A program made the translations under genes and the position numbers. The notes below the pieces were generated by a model, which saw only the letters and a list, made by a program, of their open reading frames with translations, did not search any database and had not been told where the DNA came from. DNA of 6,305 nucleotides, taken from positions 1-6,305 of the forward strand of contig JAQTLI010000177.1 in assembly GCA_028714995.1 (NCBI GenBank), written 5' to 3'. Numbering within the stretch: the first letter of the stretch is position 1; each line of letters starts with the position of its first letter. Source of the stretch: Methylobacter sp. Lineage in GTDB: Bacteria; Pseudomonadota; Gammaproteobacteria; Methylococcales; Methylomonadaceae. Shown one piece after another: positions 6,216 through 6,305 of this stretch.

Positions 6216-6231
6216 AACTGAAATTTTCGCA

Positions 6232-6300
6232 AAATATCCTTATTTTTAATGTGTACTGCACTTTCCTGATATATGAGAATGGTAAAGGACAAATATCCTT
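6232..6300 (-). repeat. 10-bp direct repeat upstream of the glycosyltransferase
   Basis: AAGGATATTT (minus strand) occurs at 6232-6241 and again at 6291-6300, with start-to-start spacing of 59 bases. The inner copy carries the candidate ribosome site. The sequence between has no supported gene in the window, though one minus-strand frame is open from the right edge into the glycosyltransferase 5' end. Confidence 0.35.
6237..6241 (-). promoter_or_regulatory. candidate ribosome binding site before the glycosyltransferase
   Basis: AAGGA on the minus strand lies four bases before a TTG (6232-6230). That TTG is in a different frame from the glycosyltransferase; one extra A in the following AAAA run (6227-6224) would join the two and give a start of the form M-R-K-I-S-V-V-V-P. 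For the in-frame GTG at 6215 the site is 21 bases away, too far for normal use. Confidence 0.4.
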
Positions 6301-6305
6301 GATGA

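Overview
This window looks like chromosomal DNA of a gammaproteobacterium. The left part is moderately GC-rich. Its three genes align well, from memory, with the enterobacterial ybhG-ybhF-ybhS efflux genes. A Methylococcales-type methanotroph would fit the codon use and the glycosyltransferase at the right end, but that placement is an inference.

Layout. Positions 1-3685 (minus strand) hold a tight operon. It encodes a HlyD/YbhG-type periplasmic adaptor, a YbhF-type ATPase with two nucleotide-binding domains, and a YbhS-type ABC-2 permease that runs off the left edge. Transcription goes right to left, so the second permease of such systems (ybhR) would lie beyond position 1. Together the products should form an inner-membrane ABC exporter with an adaptor reaching towards the outer membrane.

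Positions 3686-5218 are AT-rich and hold no convincing intact gene. The clearest object is a 324-bp miniature of an IS6-family insertion sequence (4010-4333). It has near-perfect terminal inverted repeats around the first and last codons of a gutted transposase. Right of it are short broken reading frames of unknown origin, then more AT-rich DNA.

Positions 5219-5268 carry the 3' half of a tRNA-Arg (anticodon CCG) with an encoded CCA and no 5' half. This is the usual scar where an element has integrated into a tRNA gene, and it suggests that the AT-rich stretch to its left is the end of an integrated or decayed island.

Positions 5406-6215 (minus) encode a family 2 glycosyltransferase with a clear catalytic core but an awkward 5' end. 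No ATG is present, and the best Shine-Dalgarno site points into another frame.

I found no convincing new biological system. The most checkable points are the tRNA-derived attachment scar, the IS6-derived miniature element, the damaged or unusual glycosyltransferase start, and the asymmetric ATP sites of the YbhF homologue.
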